Notes: generated from the sequence alone by a model not told the origin. A DNA stretch of 64,000 nt from DVEG01 sp964405435 (GCA_964405435.1 CAYOOD010000037.1:1-64000); one strand, 5' to 3'; shown: positions 42,806 through 52,011, numbered from the stretch's first letter. A program made the numbers and translations.

Positions 42806-42984
42806 CTTTCTTCCCTCAATTTCCCGCTCTGTTCAATTTCTATCTCGATATCCTCGCCTGCCAACATGAAGATATTTCCGGTGCGTTCATCCTGGCGGAC
42901 TATGTTAATATACAGGTACATTTTTGTTGTGGCTCATGTACAAATAATAAAGCACTTTAAAAGCTGTTCGGCTGTAGGAATAAT
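42802..42984 (-). pseudogene. DUF6888-like gene, broken upstream partner
   Basis: On the minus strand a GGGAGG Shine-Dalgarno is followed by ATT ATT CCT ACA GCC GAA CAG… LLKCFIICT, then TGA, then ATTKMYLYINIVRQDERTG and NIFMLAGEDIEIEIEQ to a TGA that overlaps (ATGA) the start of the next pseudogene. The expected start codon is ATT in place of ATG and the frame has an internal TGA. DUF6888 and DUF6887 are often adjacent in cyanobacteria (memory), so both members of this pair are decayed. Confidence 0.55.
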
Positions 42985-43202
42985 CGTTCCTCCCAAAAGT
43001 CGCTTATTTCTATAATACACGATTTTGAGTTTTCTGGCTGACAGCGGTAGGCGTATGGATTGGCAGGCGTGCAAAAAGCACGGGTTGTTTAGATAGCGCC
43101 AGAGAGAATAACTCTATCGAGGACTGAAGTCTTCACGGCAAACGAAGAAGAGGGCAGATTTTCTGGTAGTCTAGATAAGGCTCAAATTTCAAAGTGATAC
43201 CG

Positions 43203-44030
43203 ATGGCAGAAGTGACTCCTCCTCCAAACGACTTTCGAGAATTTGAATATCGCGGCTGGCAGCAATCCGCCGAGCAATATCATTTATCTTTTGGCTCTCT
43301 CACCAATCAAACGATCGCGCCCCTACTCGATGCGGTTGGTGCGGGTGTCGGCACGAAATTACTCGATATTGCAACCGGCCCGGGTTATGTCGCCGATCGC
43401 GCCTTCAAGCGCGGCTGTCACGCGATCGCAGTCGATTTTTCAGAAGCCATGCTCGCCAAAGCGCGAGAACTCCATCCTCAAGTAGAATTTCGCCAAGGGG
43501 ATGCGGAAGCTTTGCCGTTTGACGACGCGCAATTTGACGCGGCTGTCGCGAATTTCGGGATTTTGCACTTGTCTCATCCCGACAAGGCAATTCGCGAAGG
43601 GTATCGGGTTATCCGCAGCGGCGGAAAATTTGGATTTACGATGTGGGAAAAACCGGAAATTTCGGTGGGTTTGCAGATTGTCATGCAGGCGATCGCAGCC
43701 TGCGGCGATGCGGAAATTTATCTGCCGGAAGGGCCGCCATTTTTTCAATTTAGCGAGGCAAATCGCTGCATAGAAGCGTTGCAAAGTGCGGGATTTAAAA
43801 ATCCTTCCGTTCACAAGATTTCCCTCAGTTGGGAACTGTCTGACGGCGACGAATTGTTCGACGCTTTTTATAAGGGTACGGGAAGGACGGGCGGTTTGTT
43901 GCGGGCTCAAAAGCCTCAAACCCTGGAAAATATCCGCGCAGCCGTTCGCGAGGGGGCGTCAAGTTATGTGAAAAATGACAAATTGATTCTGCCAATGGCG
44001 GCTCTGGTTGCGTCGGCTGAAAAACCCTAG
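43203..44030 (+). CDS. Class I SAM-dependent methyltransferase (275 aa)
   Basis: Rossmann methyltransferase: motif I LLDIATGPGYVADRA, motif II AIAVDFSEAML, motif III QGDAEALPFDDAQFDAAVANFGILHL, then YRVIRSGGKFGFTMWE. This is the Methyltransf_11/UbiE-like layout, acting on a small molecule. Substrate unknown. ATG 43203 precedes MAEVTPPPND; the frame opens at 43194 with a GTG, less likely. It is convergent with the GH31 gene, and a perfect REP palindrome lies between their ends. Confidence 0.9.
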   Translation: MAEVTPPPNDFREFEYRGWQQSAEQYHLSFGSLTNQTIAPLLDAVGAGVGTKLLDIATGPGYVADRAFKRGCHAIAVDFSEAMLAKARELHPQVEFRQGDAEALPFDDAQFDAAVANFGILHLSHPDKAIREGYRVIRSGGKFGFTMWEKPEISVGLQIVMQAIAACGDAEIYLPEGPPFFQFSEANRCIEALQSAGFKNPSVHKISLSWELSDGDELFDAFYKGTGRTGGLLRAQKPQTLENIRAAVREGASSYVKNDKLILPMAALVASAEKP

Positions 44031-44049
44031 CAGATTTGCGGCGGGAGCC

Positions 44050-44082
44050 AGAAACCCGGCTTCTCAAAGAAGCCGGGTTTCT
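44050..44082. repeat. Perfect REP-like palindrome between convergent genes
   Basis: AGAAACCCGGCTTCT, CAA, AGAAGCCGGGTTTCT form a 15-bp perfect stem. It is the same sequence as the hairpin units beside the RAYT gene (4287-4427) and at 736-768. It may double as a bidirectional terminator for the methyltransferase and GH31 genes. Confidence 0.85.
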
Positions 44083-44094
44083 AATAGCACCCTA

Positions 44095-46443
44095 TTACAG
44101 ATTTCTCGAAAAGGTTAGTTTTCGTGCAGTGCCGTCATCTGCAAAACGCTCCTCTCCTACACCCATCATTTCCACGATGACTTCCCGTGCTGGTGGCGTC
44201 CAGTTGCCTTCGCGTGCCCCGATTTCTACAATTATTTTTTCTCCTTCTAGATGCACGCTGTAGGTGGTTGTTGCGCATTCGCCTGTTTGATAATTAAAAC
44301 TGCGCCCGTCATCTTCGTAGAATGTCCAGCTACCATTTCCCGGCCAGATGCACAATCGTAATTCACCGATCGCCCGTTCGTCAACGTGCTGCTGAATGGG
44401 CGCGATCGGAATAATTGCACCCGCACGGGCATAAAGCGGCATCCGTTCTAAGGGTGCCTCTGCTAATATATGTTTCGGCCCTTCGTAACGCTCTTGACTC
44501 CACCAATCATACCAAACTCCTTCTGGCAAGTAGACGGCGCGGTGTTCGATTCCCGGGCGGTAAATGGGTGCAGCCATAATTGAAGGGCCGAGCAATACTT
44601 GATCGTAAAGGGTATAAGTTGCGGTATCGTTGGGATAGTGGTAAAGTAAGGGTCGCAAAATCGGAGCGCCGGTGGTTGCTGCTTCCCAAAATAAGGTGTA
44701 AAGGTAGGGCAGCAGTTGATAGCGCAATTCGATGTATTCTCGGCAAATTTTTTCGACTTTCTCGCCAAATACCCACGGTTCGTGCCGCGCCGTACTCATC
44801 GCCGAATGTCCGCGCATCAAGGGATAGAGCGTTCCCACCTGCATCCAGCGCGCGAATAATTCCGCTGTCGCGTTGCCGGCAAATCCGCCGATATCGCAGC
44901 CGACAAATGCGACTCCTGAAAGTCCCATATTGCACAGCATCGGCAGGGACATTTCCAGATGATCCCACAGGGATTGATTGTCGCCCATCCACACAGACGA
45001 CCACCGCTGAACGCCTGCAAAACCCGATCGCGTCAAGACAAACGATCGCTCCGTCGGGCGGTGGCGATCGAGCCCTTCGCGAGACGCTCTCGCCATCATT
45101 AAACCGTATAAATTGTGAGTTTCCGCGTGGGTGGCGCGTTCGTCAAGGGGGCCGGTGGGCGCGTCCAAAGGAAACCAGATTTTATTTCCCGGATCGCCGA
45201 ACGGGCGATCGTCGAGCGCCGGTTCGTTCATGTCGTTCCAAATCCCGGCAATGCCAATATCGGTGAGGCTTTTTTGCCAATCTCCCCACCACTGCCGCAC
45301 GTCAGGACGCAAAAAATCTGGGAAAACGGCTTTATCCGGCCAGACATAGCCGTGAAAAATTCGCCCGTCTGGATGGCGCACGAAATAATCGTTTTTCACG
45401 CCTTCGTCGAAGACGGGATAATCGGCGTCTGGTTCGTATTTGACGCCCGGATCGACAATCGTTACGGTTTTGAAACCGTCTCGCGCCAAATCGGTGACTA
45501 ATTTTTGCGGGTTGGGGAAGCGTTTTGAACTCCAGGTAAATACGCGGTAGCCGCGCATGTAGTCGATATCGAGGTGAATGACGTCGCAGGGAATGCGGCG
45601 ATCGCGAAATTCTTTTGCCAGCGATCGCACCACTTCTTCCGATTCGTAACTCCAGCGGCATTGGTGATAGCCCAGCGCCCACTTCGGCGGTAGCGGCATC
45701 CGCCCGGTTAATTCACCATATCTCTGCAAAATTTGCGCCGGTTCGGGGCCGTAAATAATATAATAATCGAGTTCGCCGCCCCGCGCTTCCATTCGCAAAA
45801 CTCCCGGCTCTCCGGCACCGATATCAAACTGACTCCAATAGGTTGTATTGCAGAAAATCCCAAACGCAACCCCGGGACGCAGCGCGATAAAAAAGGGAAT
45901 TGCCTGATACATTTCATCGGTGAGAGAACCGTAATCGAGCGCGTCAACCGTCCAGTTTGTTTTCACCTCGCTCAGCTTGTCGAGCAGCCCGGTACGTTCG
46001 CCAAAACCGTAAAAATGTTCGCCAGCTTCGATGCGCTTCCACCCGGCAACCGCACCCATGCGCCAGCCCATGCCCATGTCTGCATCGGCGGCAAAGGGTT
46101 GACCCTCTTTGGTAAAGCACGTTAACCGAAATTTGTCAAGGGTAATGCGAAGGCGCATTTGCTCCGTTTCGATTTCCACGGCGTCAGGCGTTTCCCGGAC
46201 TTGAAAGGGCACGAGTCCCCATTCGCCATCATCGAGGGTGACAGCCCAGGAGCGGCGCTGGAGAAATTCGCCCGTGGGAGACATGCGCACCCGGATGAGA
46301 TTGGGTGCGAGGATGCTGAGGGCGACGCGGGGCGCGCCACAGTTGAAGTAAAGGTGGCGATCGCCCTTCTGTAAGGATTGGACGGCGGCGATCGCTGACC
46401 AGGGCTGGTCGGTAGTTGGGAGTTTTCCGAAGTATTGCGGCAT
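44095..46443 (-). CDS. GH31 alpha-glucosidase-type enzyme (782 aa)
   Basis: N-terminal beta-sandwich (1-230), then the (beta/alpha)8 barrel with WALGYHQCRWSY, DVIHLDIDYMRGYRVF, the catalytic nucleophile D404 in GIWNDMNEP, and WMGDNQSLWDHL with the acid/base region. C-terminal beta domains follow. Family GH31 hydrolyses terminal alpha-glucosidic or alpha-xylosidic bonds. No signal peptide at MPQYFG, so cytosolic. The start at 46443 begins at the conserved N-terminus; a longer start at 46521 is open but translates the 15-bp tandem repeat. Confidence 0.93.
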   Translation of the reverse strand: MPQYFGKLPTTDQPWSAIAAVQSLQKGDRHLYFNCGAPRVALSILAPNLIRVRMSPTGEFLQRRSWAVTLDDGEWGLVPFQVRETPDAVEIETEQMRLRITLDKFRLTCFTKEGQPFAADADMGMGWRMGAVAGWKRIEAGEHFYGFGERTGLLDKLSEVKTNWTVDALDYGSLTDEMYQAIPFFIALRPGVAFGIFCNTTYWSQFDIGAGEPGVLRMEARGGELDYYIIYGPEPAQILQRYGELTGRMPLPPKWALGYHQCRWSYESEEVVRSLAKEFRDRRIPCDVIHLDIDYMRGYRVFTWSSKRFPNPQKLVTDLARDGFKTVTIVDPGVKYEPDADYPVFDEGVKNDYFVRHPDGRIFHGYVWPDKAVFPDFLRPDVRQWWGDWQKSLTDIGIAGIWNDMNEPALDDRPFGDPGNKIWFPLDAPTGPLDERATHAETHNLYGLMMARASREGLDRHRPTERSFVLTRSGFAGVQRWSSVWMGDNQSLWDHLEMSLPMLCNMGLSGVAFVGCDIGGFAGNATAELFARWMQVGTLYPLMRGHSAMSTARHEPWVFGEKVEKICREYIELRYQLLPYLYTLFWEAATTGAPILRPLLYHYPNDTATYTLYDQVLLGPSIMAAPIYRPGIEHRAVYLPEGVWYDWWSQERYEGPKHILAEAPLERMPLYARAGAIIPIAPIQQHVDERAIGELRLCIWPGNGSWTFYEDDGRSFNYQTGECATTTYSVHLEGEKIIVEIGAREGNWTPPAREVIVEMMGVGEERFADDGTARKLTFSRNL

Positions 46444-46460
46444 AGATTTCAATAATAAAG

Positions 46461-46580
46461 CAGAAGGCTTCTGACCAGAAGGCTTCCAGACAGAAGGCTC
46501 CCAGACAGAAGGCTCCCACACAGAAGGCTTCTGGTCAAAAGGCTTCCAGATAAAAGGCTTCTGGTCAGAAGGCTGCTAGG
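46461..46580. repeat. Tandem array of eight 15-bp units
   Basis: Eight contiguous 15-mers of the form CAGAAGGCTTCTGGT/CAGAAGGCTCCCAGA (46461-46580). The unit is a multiple of three and the array begins 17 bp upstream of the preferred GH31 start. Part can be translated in that frame as WEPSV-type pentads from an ATG at 46521, so it might extend the protein N-terminus. It may vary in copy number. Confidence 0.88.
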
Positions 46581-46755
46581 CATAAAATCAGCTTTTTAAA
46601 GCTTTAATTTTTTAATTTTTATCCATGTAATTGTTGGTTTTCAACTCCCCTACAGATAGATAATTGCTGAAGTTTGATTCCTCCGGCAGGCAGATAATGT
46701 TTTCAGGGCAGATCGCCTAGATTGAGCCAAAGAAAAGTTAAGAGGAGATGAGGAC

Positions 46756-47511
46756 GTGACGCAAGAACAAGCTGGGCTGCACGAGCAAGCGCTGAGTAAA
46801 GCAGCCGAAATCGGCATAGCGAGTCAACTCGATGAAGTCGAGAGACTGGAGGTATCGATTCAAGCCGATCCCTTGAAACTCGTGACTGGAGAGGTGGAAG
46901 CGGTTGCGATTGAAGGGGAAGGGCTGGTGATGCAGCAAGATTTGCGGATGGAGAGGCTGGAAATGCAAGTAGATCGCCTCGCGATCGACCCCTGGAAAGC
47001 GGCTTTCGGTCAAATTGAACTGACCAAACCTACAGCCGGGAGCGCCTGCGTTGTTTTGACGGCAGCCGATATCAATCGCGCCTTCAATTCCGAGTATCTC
47101 AGCAGCATGTTGCAGAATTTGCAGGTACGCGCCGACAATCAACCCGCGACGGCAGACGTGCAGCAGGTAGAATTCAGCCTTCCGGGAGAGGGCAAAGTCG
47201 CTTTGAGCGCTACCGTGCAACTGAGGGAAACAAATCAAACTCAGCAGGTTGATTTTACAGCGGTGCCCCGCGTGCGTGCGAATGGCGAGGGGGTGGCACT
47301 GGAGGAGGTTCAGTATCGAGAAGGGAAGGAACTGTCGCCAGAACTGACGGCAGCACTTTTGGAAAATGCCGCGCAGATTCTGGATTTCAAAAACTTCGAT
47401 ATACAGGGAATGTCGCTGAAAATCAATCGGTTAGATGTGGAGGTGGGAAAATTAACGCTTATGGCGCAAGCTCATGTCGAGCAGATTCCTACAAGGAGTG
47501 CTGAGTGCTGA
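46756..47511 (+). CDS. DUF2993 (LmeA-like) protein (251 aa)
   Basis: GTG start with GGAGATGAGG upstream. The protein has the DUF2993 signatures AEIGIASQLDEVERLEVSIQAD, GEVEAVAIEGEGLVMQQDLRMERLEMQVDRLAI and a SHS-like repeat, ending NFDIQGMSLKINRLDVEVGKLTLMAQAHVEQIP. Members are lipid-binding or periplasmic lipoprotein-like proteins in mycobacteria, but this one lacks a signal peptide. Its last codons (GAG TGC TGA) lie inside an AGTGCTG heptamer array, so the repeat supplies the stop codon. The gene is convergent with the aldo/keto reductase gene. Confidence 0.85.
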   Translation: MTQEQAGLHEQALSKAAEIGIASQLDEVERLEVSIQADPLKLVTGEVEAVAIEGEGLVMQQDLRMERLEMQVDRLAIDPWKAAFGQIELTKPTAGSACVVLTAADINRAFNSEYLSSMLQNLQVRADNQPATADVQQVEFSLPGEGKVALSATVQLRETNQTQQVDFTAVPRVRANGEGVALEEVQYREGKELSPELTAALLENAAQILDFKNFDIQGMSLKINRLDVEVGKLTLMAQAHVEQIPTRSAEC

Positions 47512-47630
47512 GTGCTGAGGGGAAAGAGTGTGGAGTGTTGAGTGTGGAATGGGGAGTAGAGAGTATGGAGTTTGGAGGAATGAGCTTTGAGTTACAAGAA
47601 TTGTGTTCCTCAGCACTCAGCACTCAGCAC
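47498..47630. repeat. Heptamer arrays in opposite orientation (between DUF2993 and aldo/keto reductase)
   Basis: AGTGCTG repeats at 47498-47519 point right and CAGCACT repeats at 47609-47630 point left, forming a long-range inverted pair. The left array overlaps the DUF2993 stop codon. A degenerate middle (AGTGTGGAGTG and GGAATGGGGAG) lies between. Confidence 0.88.
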
Positions 47631-47638
47631 TTTCTACT

Positions 47639-48508
47639 TCACGGCGTCGCCCGATCGATCTGCTGCACCTCTTCTGGAGTTAGCTCGATATCGAGAGATT
47701 TGACGGAATCTTCGATGCTAGAAATTTTACTCGCGCCGGGAATTGGCACGACGCAGGGAGATTTCGATCGCAACCAGGCGAGAACGATGCTGTAAATGGA
47801 GACGCCTTTTTCTTCGGCAAGCTGCGCGATCGCTGCAATTTCCGAGAGCAAGCCGACGCGACGGCTGCCACCGAGCGGACTCCACGGCAGAAATGTCAGC
47901 CCTTCTCCCTCGCAATATTCCAGCACGCCGTCGGTTTCCGGCTGGCGGTGCCAGGGATTGTACTGATTTTGTACGGAAACAATTTCCACGATCTTGCGGG
48001 CGCGTTTGATTTGTTCGACGCTGAAATTAGAGACGCCCACGAATCGGATTAAACCGGCTTCGACGGCTTCTTTTGCCGGGGCGATCGCTTCCTCTATAGT
48101 ATAATTGGGATCGGGGGCGTGGTACTGCCAAACATCGATCGGTTTCTCGCCTCCGAGGGCTTCAAAACTTTCGCGAATTGTCTGGCGCAAACGATCGGGA
48201 TTGCCGTCGCGAGCCCAGGCACCTTGCGGGCGCATTAATCCGCCTTTGGTGGCGACGCTAATTTTGCTGACATCGCCTTTGTACTGTTTGAGTGCTTTGG
48301 CGATGAGCCGCTCGTTATGGTGCTTGTCCGATTCGTCTTGACAGTAGGAATCAGCCGTATCGATCAGCGTAATGCCGAGATCGAGGGCGCGGTGGATGAG
48401 AGCGATCGCATCTGATTCCGGGGGTCTGCCGCTTATTGAAAGCGGCATTCCGCCCAAACCAAGGGCAGGGATGCTGACATCAGTATTTCCCAGCTTTTTC
48501 GTTTTCAT
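47639..48508 (-). CDS. Aldo/keto reductase (289 aa)
   Basis: TIM-barrel NADPH reductase: TLIDTADSY (catalytic D and Y), VATKGG (K), WQYHAPDP (H), VGVSNFSVEQI, SVQNQYNPWH and VPIPGASKISSIEDSVKSL (coenzyme-binding IPGA). The tetrad Asp-Tyr-Lys-His is complete. Typical length of the YajO/Tas-like group. Substrate unknown. Convergent with DUF2993. Confidence 0.95.
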   Translation of the reverse strand: MKTKKLGNTDVSIPALGLGGMPLSISGRPPESDAIALIHRALDLGITLIDTADSYCQDESDKHHNERLIAKALKQYKGDVSKISVATKGGLMRPQGAWARDGNPDRLRQTIRESFEALGGEKPIDVWQYHAPDPNYTIEEAIAPAKEAVEAGLIRFVGVSNFSVEQIKRARKIVEIVSVQNQYNPWHRQPETDGVLEYCEGEGLTFLPWSPLGGSRRVGLLSEIAAIAQLAEEKGVSIYSIVLAWLRSKSPCVVPIPGASKISSIEDSVKSLDIELTPEEVQQIDRATP

Positions 48509-48649
48509 TGTTGAAATTGCTTTTTGACTGTATTGATTTTATCTTGATATCTTGACACGCGCAAACGAAACTCAACCTTTTGATAGAGAACCCCAGCGTC
48601 AAAATTTTGCTATAAGAAAATCACTGTCATATTTTGTAGGTAAACTGCC

Positions 48650-48943
48650 ATGCAAGAAGTCAGCCGATTGGATTCTCTAGCCAGACTATTGGCTGTAAGT
48701 TCTATCGATGTCTACAAGACTTATATTTCCCCTAGAAAGGGGTTTTCGTGCGCCCACCGAATGCTGCACGGGGACGAATCTTGCTCGGATTACGTCCGGC
48801 GGATGTTTAGCAGCGAGAATTTTATGGCAGCCGTGCAACTCTCTCGAGGGCGCTTCCAGAATTGCGCTGCTGCCAGTAAAAGCCTGAAAGCGAGTGGAAG
48901 CTCCGGCGGATGTATCGTTATCCCGTGTTGTTTGCCGATTTGA
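48650..48943 (+). CDS. yidD: YidD family membrane-insertion efficiency factor (97 aa)
   Basis: YidD signatures: DVYKTYISPRKGFSCAHRMLHGDESCSDYVRRMF and GRFQNCAAASKSLKA, with the CSDY and the conserved cysteines. Assists YidC-dependent insertion of membrane proteins in the inner membrane (inferred from the family). It is encoded alone, not in the usual rpmH-rnpA-yidD-yidC cluster, as is common in cyanobacteria where extra copies exist. The last codon lies against a heptamer array (stop TGA within TGAGTGC), so the stop is provided by the repeat. Confidence 0.9.
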   Translation: MQEVSRLDSLARLLAVSSIDVYKTYISPRKGFSCAHRMLHGDESCSDYVRRMFSSENFMAAVQLSRGRFQNCAAASKSLKASGSSGGCIVIPCCLPI

Positions 48944-49165
48944 GTGCTGAGTGCTGAGTGCTGAGTGCTGAGTGGAACAAAATTAACTCTTTATTGCTTA
49001 TTCCTCACGCTTCACTCCACAGTTGATGCTTTCCACCACTCAACACTTTTCACTCCACACGCAACCGAGGCATCGAGTACCACGCGCGGAGGCACTCAGC
49101 ACGAGCGCACTTTTCACTTTACTCAGCACGAGCGCACTTTTCACTTTACTCAGCACGAGCGCACT
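48940..49165. repeat. Heptamer array and 27-bp tandem repeat between YidD and ABC permease
   Basis: At 48941-48972 about four TGAGTGC/AGTGCTG units. At 49094-49165 a 27-bp unit ACTCAGCACGAGCGCACTTTTCACTTT is repeated 2.6 times, itself derived from the heptamer complement. Degenerate (TTTCACTCC, CTCAACAC) repeats lie between. Confidence 0.88.
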
Positions 49166-49177
49166 CAGCACTTTTTA

Positions 49178-49960
49178 CTAACTAGACGCGCTGGTGTAGA
49201 AGCGCAGCACAAACCGCCAGAATGCGCGAGAAGCGAATAAAAGCGCGATCGCCAGCACGCCAGCGCCGCCTATCCAATTCAGATGAACGCGCCCCAGCAT
49301 CGCCTCAGCGGGAACCGTGGTGATAAATGCCACCGGAACGATAAAGGTAAAAAAGAAGCGGTAGGCGGCGGGATAAGCCACCAGCGGATAGCGACCGGCT
49401 TCGAGCAAACCTCTGAGTACTTCCGTGACGTTGTAGATTCTGACAAACCAAATGCTGGTAGCTCCCAACATAAACCAAAGGCTGTAAAGAATAAGGGTGC
49501 CAAATAGCATCGGTACGGCACTGATGAGGTAGTTGCTCATTGCCAAACCGAGTTTATTTCCGGCGTACCCCAGCAGCAGGCTCCCGAAAATTAAATCTGG
49601 CAAACCCCAGGGGGAAATGCTGCGAGTAGAAAGCCAGAATTGCGAGCTGATAGGTTTCAGGAGCACGAAATCGAGCGTCCCTTCTTGAACGTGCGTGACA
49701 ATGCGATTGAGATTGGGAACGAGGAAAGTAGTAGAAAAACCTTGCAGCACGGTAAAAACGCCCAGCACGACGAGGGCTTCTTCCCACTTCCACCCCGCGA
49801 AGTTGTAGTTATTGCCGTAGAAGAGGGACAGTCCGAAAATGCTGCCGCCGAGATTTCCCAAACTGGTGAGGGTGGAGATGAGGAAGTTGACGCGGTATTC
49901 CAGCTCGGCTGCGATCGCGGTACTCCAGAATAATTTGAGAACGTTCAGGTATTTTGTCAT
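49178..49960 (-). CDS. ABC-2 type transporter permease, second subunit (260 aa)
   Basis: Six hydrophobic segments (e.g. FLISTLTSLGNLGGSIFGLSLFYG; ALVVLGVFTVLQGFSTTFLV; LIFGSLLLGYAGNKLGLA; LFGTLILYSLWFMLG) match the ABC-2 permease family (ABC-2 type transporter, exporter-like). Last gene of the operon ATPase-permease-permease, 46 bp after the first permease. Exports an unknown substrate; such three-gene sets are widespread in cyanobacteria and may move lipids or polymers. Confidence 0.88.
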   Translation of the reverse strand: MTKYLNVLKLFWSTAIAAELEYRVNFLISTLTSLGNLGGSIFGLSLFYGNNYNFAGWKWEEALVVLGVFTVLQGFSTTFLVPNLNRIVTHVQEGTLDFVLLKPISSQFWLSTRSISPWGLPDLIFGSLLLGYAGNKLGLAMSNYLISAVPMLFGTLILYSLWFMLGATSIWFVRIYNVTEVLRGLLEAGRYPLVAYPAAYRFFFTFIVPVAFITTVPAEAMLGRVHLNWIGGAGVLAIALLFASRAFWRFVLRFYTSASS

Positions 49961-50006
49961 CGGTTGATGTTATTTTCTTAATTTTAAATTGTAGGGCGAT
50001 CGCCCT

Positions 50007-50795
50007 TCACGCTCCCATCCCCGAATAATGCTTCAAACCGCGCCGCCACAGCCAGCGATTGCAGATAAAAAATATCGCGCCCCAAGCAAACATCACTAAA
50101 AACCCGCGCCCCACATCAACGGGCAAGCCAATGAGCAGCGCGGCGGGAAAATGCACCAGATAGGGAAACGGCGTCCACAGCACCACCTCGCGCACGGCAG
50201 GCGGGAACACTTCCAAGGGTGCAATCAAACCCGATAGAAACATGTAAACCAAAAACCAAAATTGTTCGATCGCCGTCGCTCTTTCCATCCAAAAAGCAAA
50301 CATTGCAAAGGTATACTGGATGACAAAGCGTAGGGAAAAAGCCACGATTACGATTAACACAAATAGCAGAAAATTCCCCAAACTTGGCAGCCAAAACGCA
50401 TCGGGATACAGCACGAAAAAGAACAGCACCAATCCCAGACTGAAGGGCAGGCGGGCAAAGCGTTCGGCAACGTGCGCAGTGAAGTGGTGCCACACCGGAT
50501 CGATCGGCTGTAGCAAGCGGGGAGACAGTTTCCCCTGTACCACTTCTTTTTCAAACTCCCAAATCACCCAAACGACATTAAACTGCCTCACCACAAACGC
50601 CGTCAGAAAGTAGCGGGCAAATTGCATCGGTTCGAGTCCGAATCGTCCCCCTTCAGCCGCTTGCATCCAGACTCCCATCAGGATGAAGGGCAAGCAGCCA
50701 GACAGCGCCCACAACAGCAGCTCGGCTCGGTACTCTAGCATGTAAGCATAGTTAGTGACGAGCAGAGTTTTCGCAATTTTAATAATTCGGTTCAT
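50007..50795 (-). CDS. ABC-2 type transporter permease, first subunit (262 aa)
   Basis: Six hydrophobic segments (YMLEYRAELLLWALSGCLPFILMGVW; YFLTAFVVRQFNVVWVIWEFE; LPFSLGLVLFFFVLYPDAF; FLLFVLIVIVAFSLRFVIQYTFAMFAFW; FWFLVYMFLSGLIAPLEVFP; VGRGFLVMFAWGAIFFIC). It starts 30 bp after the ATPase stop. Paired with the downstream permease to form the transporter membrane dimer. Confidence 0.88.
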   Translation of the reverse strand: MNRIIKIAKTLLVTNYAYMLEYRAELLLWALSGCLPFILMGVWMQAAEGGRFGLEPMQFARYFLTAFVVRQFNVVWVIWEFEKEVVQGKLSPRLLQPIDPVWHHFTAHVAERFARLPFSLGLVLFFFVLYPDAFWLPSLGNFLLFVLIVIVAFSLRFVIQYTFAMFAFWMERATAIEQFWFLVYMFLSGLIAPLEVFPPAVREVVLWTPFPYLVHFPAALLIGLPVDVGRGFLVMFAWGAIFFICNRWLWRRGLKHYSGMGA

Positions 50796-50825
50796 GTCGA
50801 TTTAGGATTTTAGGAACGAGAACAA

Positions 50826-51809
50826 TCACGAAACGAAACCTGTACGAAAGACTCGACCGATCACTTCTTCAATTGGCGGATCGGTGACGGTTAAATCCAA
50901 CACCTCTAATTCCGCCAGAATCTTGGCGACAGTGCTCGTGAGTGCCTCCCGCCGCACCAACAACCGCGCTGACTGCCCTTCGACTGATTCGACTTCTCCG
51001 TAGGCTGTTAACTCTGCTTCGGAGAGCGATCGCGCGAATTCTACTTGTACCTCGCGGTAGGGAGAAAATCGCTCCAGCAACCCATCTAAACTTCCGTCGT
51101 AAATGAGCTCGCCGGCGTAGATTAAAATCACCCGCTGGCACAGGGCGGTGATGTCTGCCATGTAGTGGCTGGTTAAGAGCACGGTTGCCTGATAGCGCTG
51201 GTTGTATTCGCGCAGGAATTCTCGCACGCTCACTTGAGCATTTACGTCGAGTCCGAGGGTTGGTTCGTCTAAAAATAGCACCTGCGGGCGGTGCAGCAGC
51301 GCTGCCATTAATTCGGCTTTCATTCGTTCGCCGAGGGAGAGTTTGCGCACGGGTTGTTTGAGCTTGCCTTCGAGGGAGAGCATTTCGGTGAGTTCTCCCA
51401 CGCGCTGCTGATATTCTCTGTCGGAGATGCCGTAAACGGCGGCGTTAATTTTCAGGGAATCGAGGGCGGGCAAGTCCCAAATAAGCTGCTGTTTTTGCCC
51501 CATGACGAGGGTAATTTTTTGCAAAAAGGACGCCTCGCGGCGGTAGGGGACGCGATCGCCCACCAGTACGCGACCGCTAGACGGGTAAATCAAACCCGCG
51601 AGCATTTTCAGCGTGGTGGTTTTGCCAGCGCCATTTGGCCCCAAAAACCCCACGACTTCACCGGGTTCTATCTGAAAGGAAACCCCTTGTACTGCTTTCA
51701 CCTCGCGGTAAGTGCGGCGCAGGAAGTGGCGCAGCGTCCCCTTGAGTCCCGGTTCTTTGACGGCAACCGGATAAACTTTGCTCAGGTTTTCAGCCTCGAT
51801 AATAGACAT
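50826..51809 (-). CDS. ABC transporter ATP-binding protein (327 aa)
   Basis: Walker A GPNGAGKTT, Q-loop with VMGQKQQLIWDLPA, signature LSLGERMKAELMAALLHRP, Walker B VLFLDEPTLGLDV, switch His (LLTSHYMAD). A C-terminal extension of about 90 residues (EVQVEFARSLSEAELTAYGEVESVEGQ) is typical of NodI/DrrA-like exporters. ATG at 51809 begins MSIIEAENLSKVYP; the frame is open to 51842. First gene of the three-gene operon. Confidence 0.95.
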   Translation of the reverse strand: MSIIEAENLSKVYPVAVKEPGLKGTLRHFLRRTYREVKAVQGVSFQIEPGEVVGFLGPNGAGKTTTLKMLAGLIYPSSGRVLVGDRVPYRREASFLQKITLVMGQKQQLIWDLPALDSLKINAAVYGISDREYQQRVGELTEMLSLEGKLKQPVRKLSLGERMKAELMAALLHRPQVLFLDEPTLGLDVNAQVSVREFLREYNQRYQATVLLTSHYMADITALCQRVILIYAGELIYDGSLDGLLERFSPYREVQVEFARSLSEAELTAYGEVESVEGQSARLLVRREALTSTVAKILAELEVLDLTVTDPPIEEVIGRVFRTGFVS

Positions 51810-52011
51810 ATTATGACGACACCAACACCACAAACCAGCCAAGCGCGAGACTTTCCAAAATCATTATATTCGGTAAAGACCTCTTCAGACATTCTACTAT
51901 GATGCTGCGAACGTTTCTCTACCGCTAGCGGTAGGTTGGGATTCCCGATGGCGATCGCGCCTTTTTTGAAACTCAACTCAACTATCTATCTTTTGGCTGT
52001 CCGAGGTTCTG

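Noticed and set aside
46444..46521. N-terminal extension of GH31
   Set aside because: It is the translated 15-bp tandem repeat; no domain similarity, though expression cannot be excluded.
49094..49165. CRISPR-like repeat
   Set aside because: A 27-bp direct tandem repeat without spacers, derived from heptamers.
49178..51809. Dedicated exporter for the double-glycine peptides
   Set aside because: The ABC system is of the ABC-2 type without a C39 peptidase domain and lies 46 kb away.
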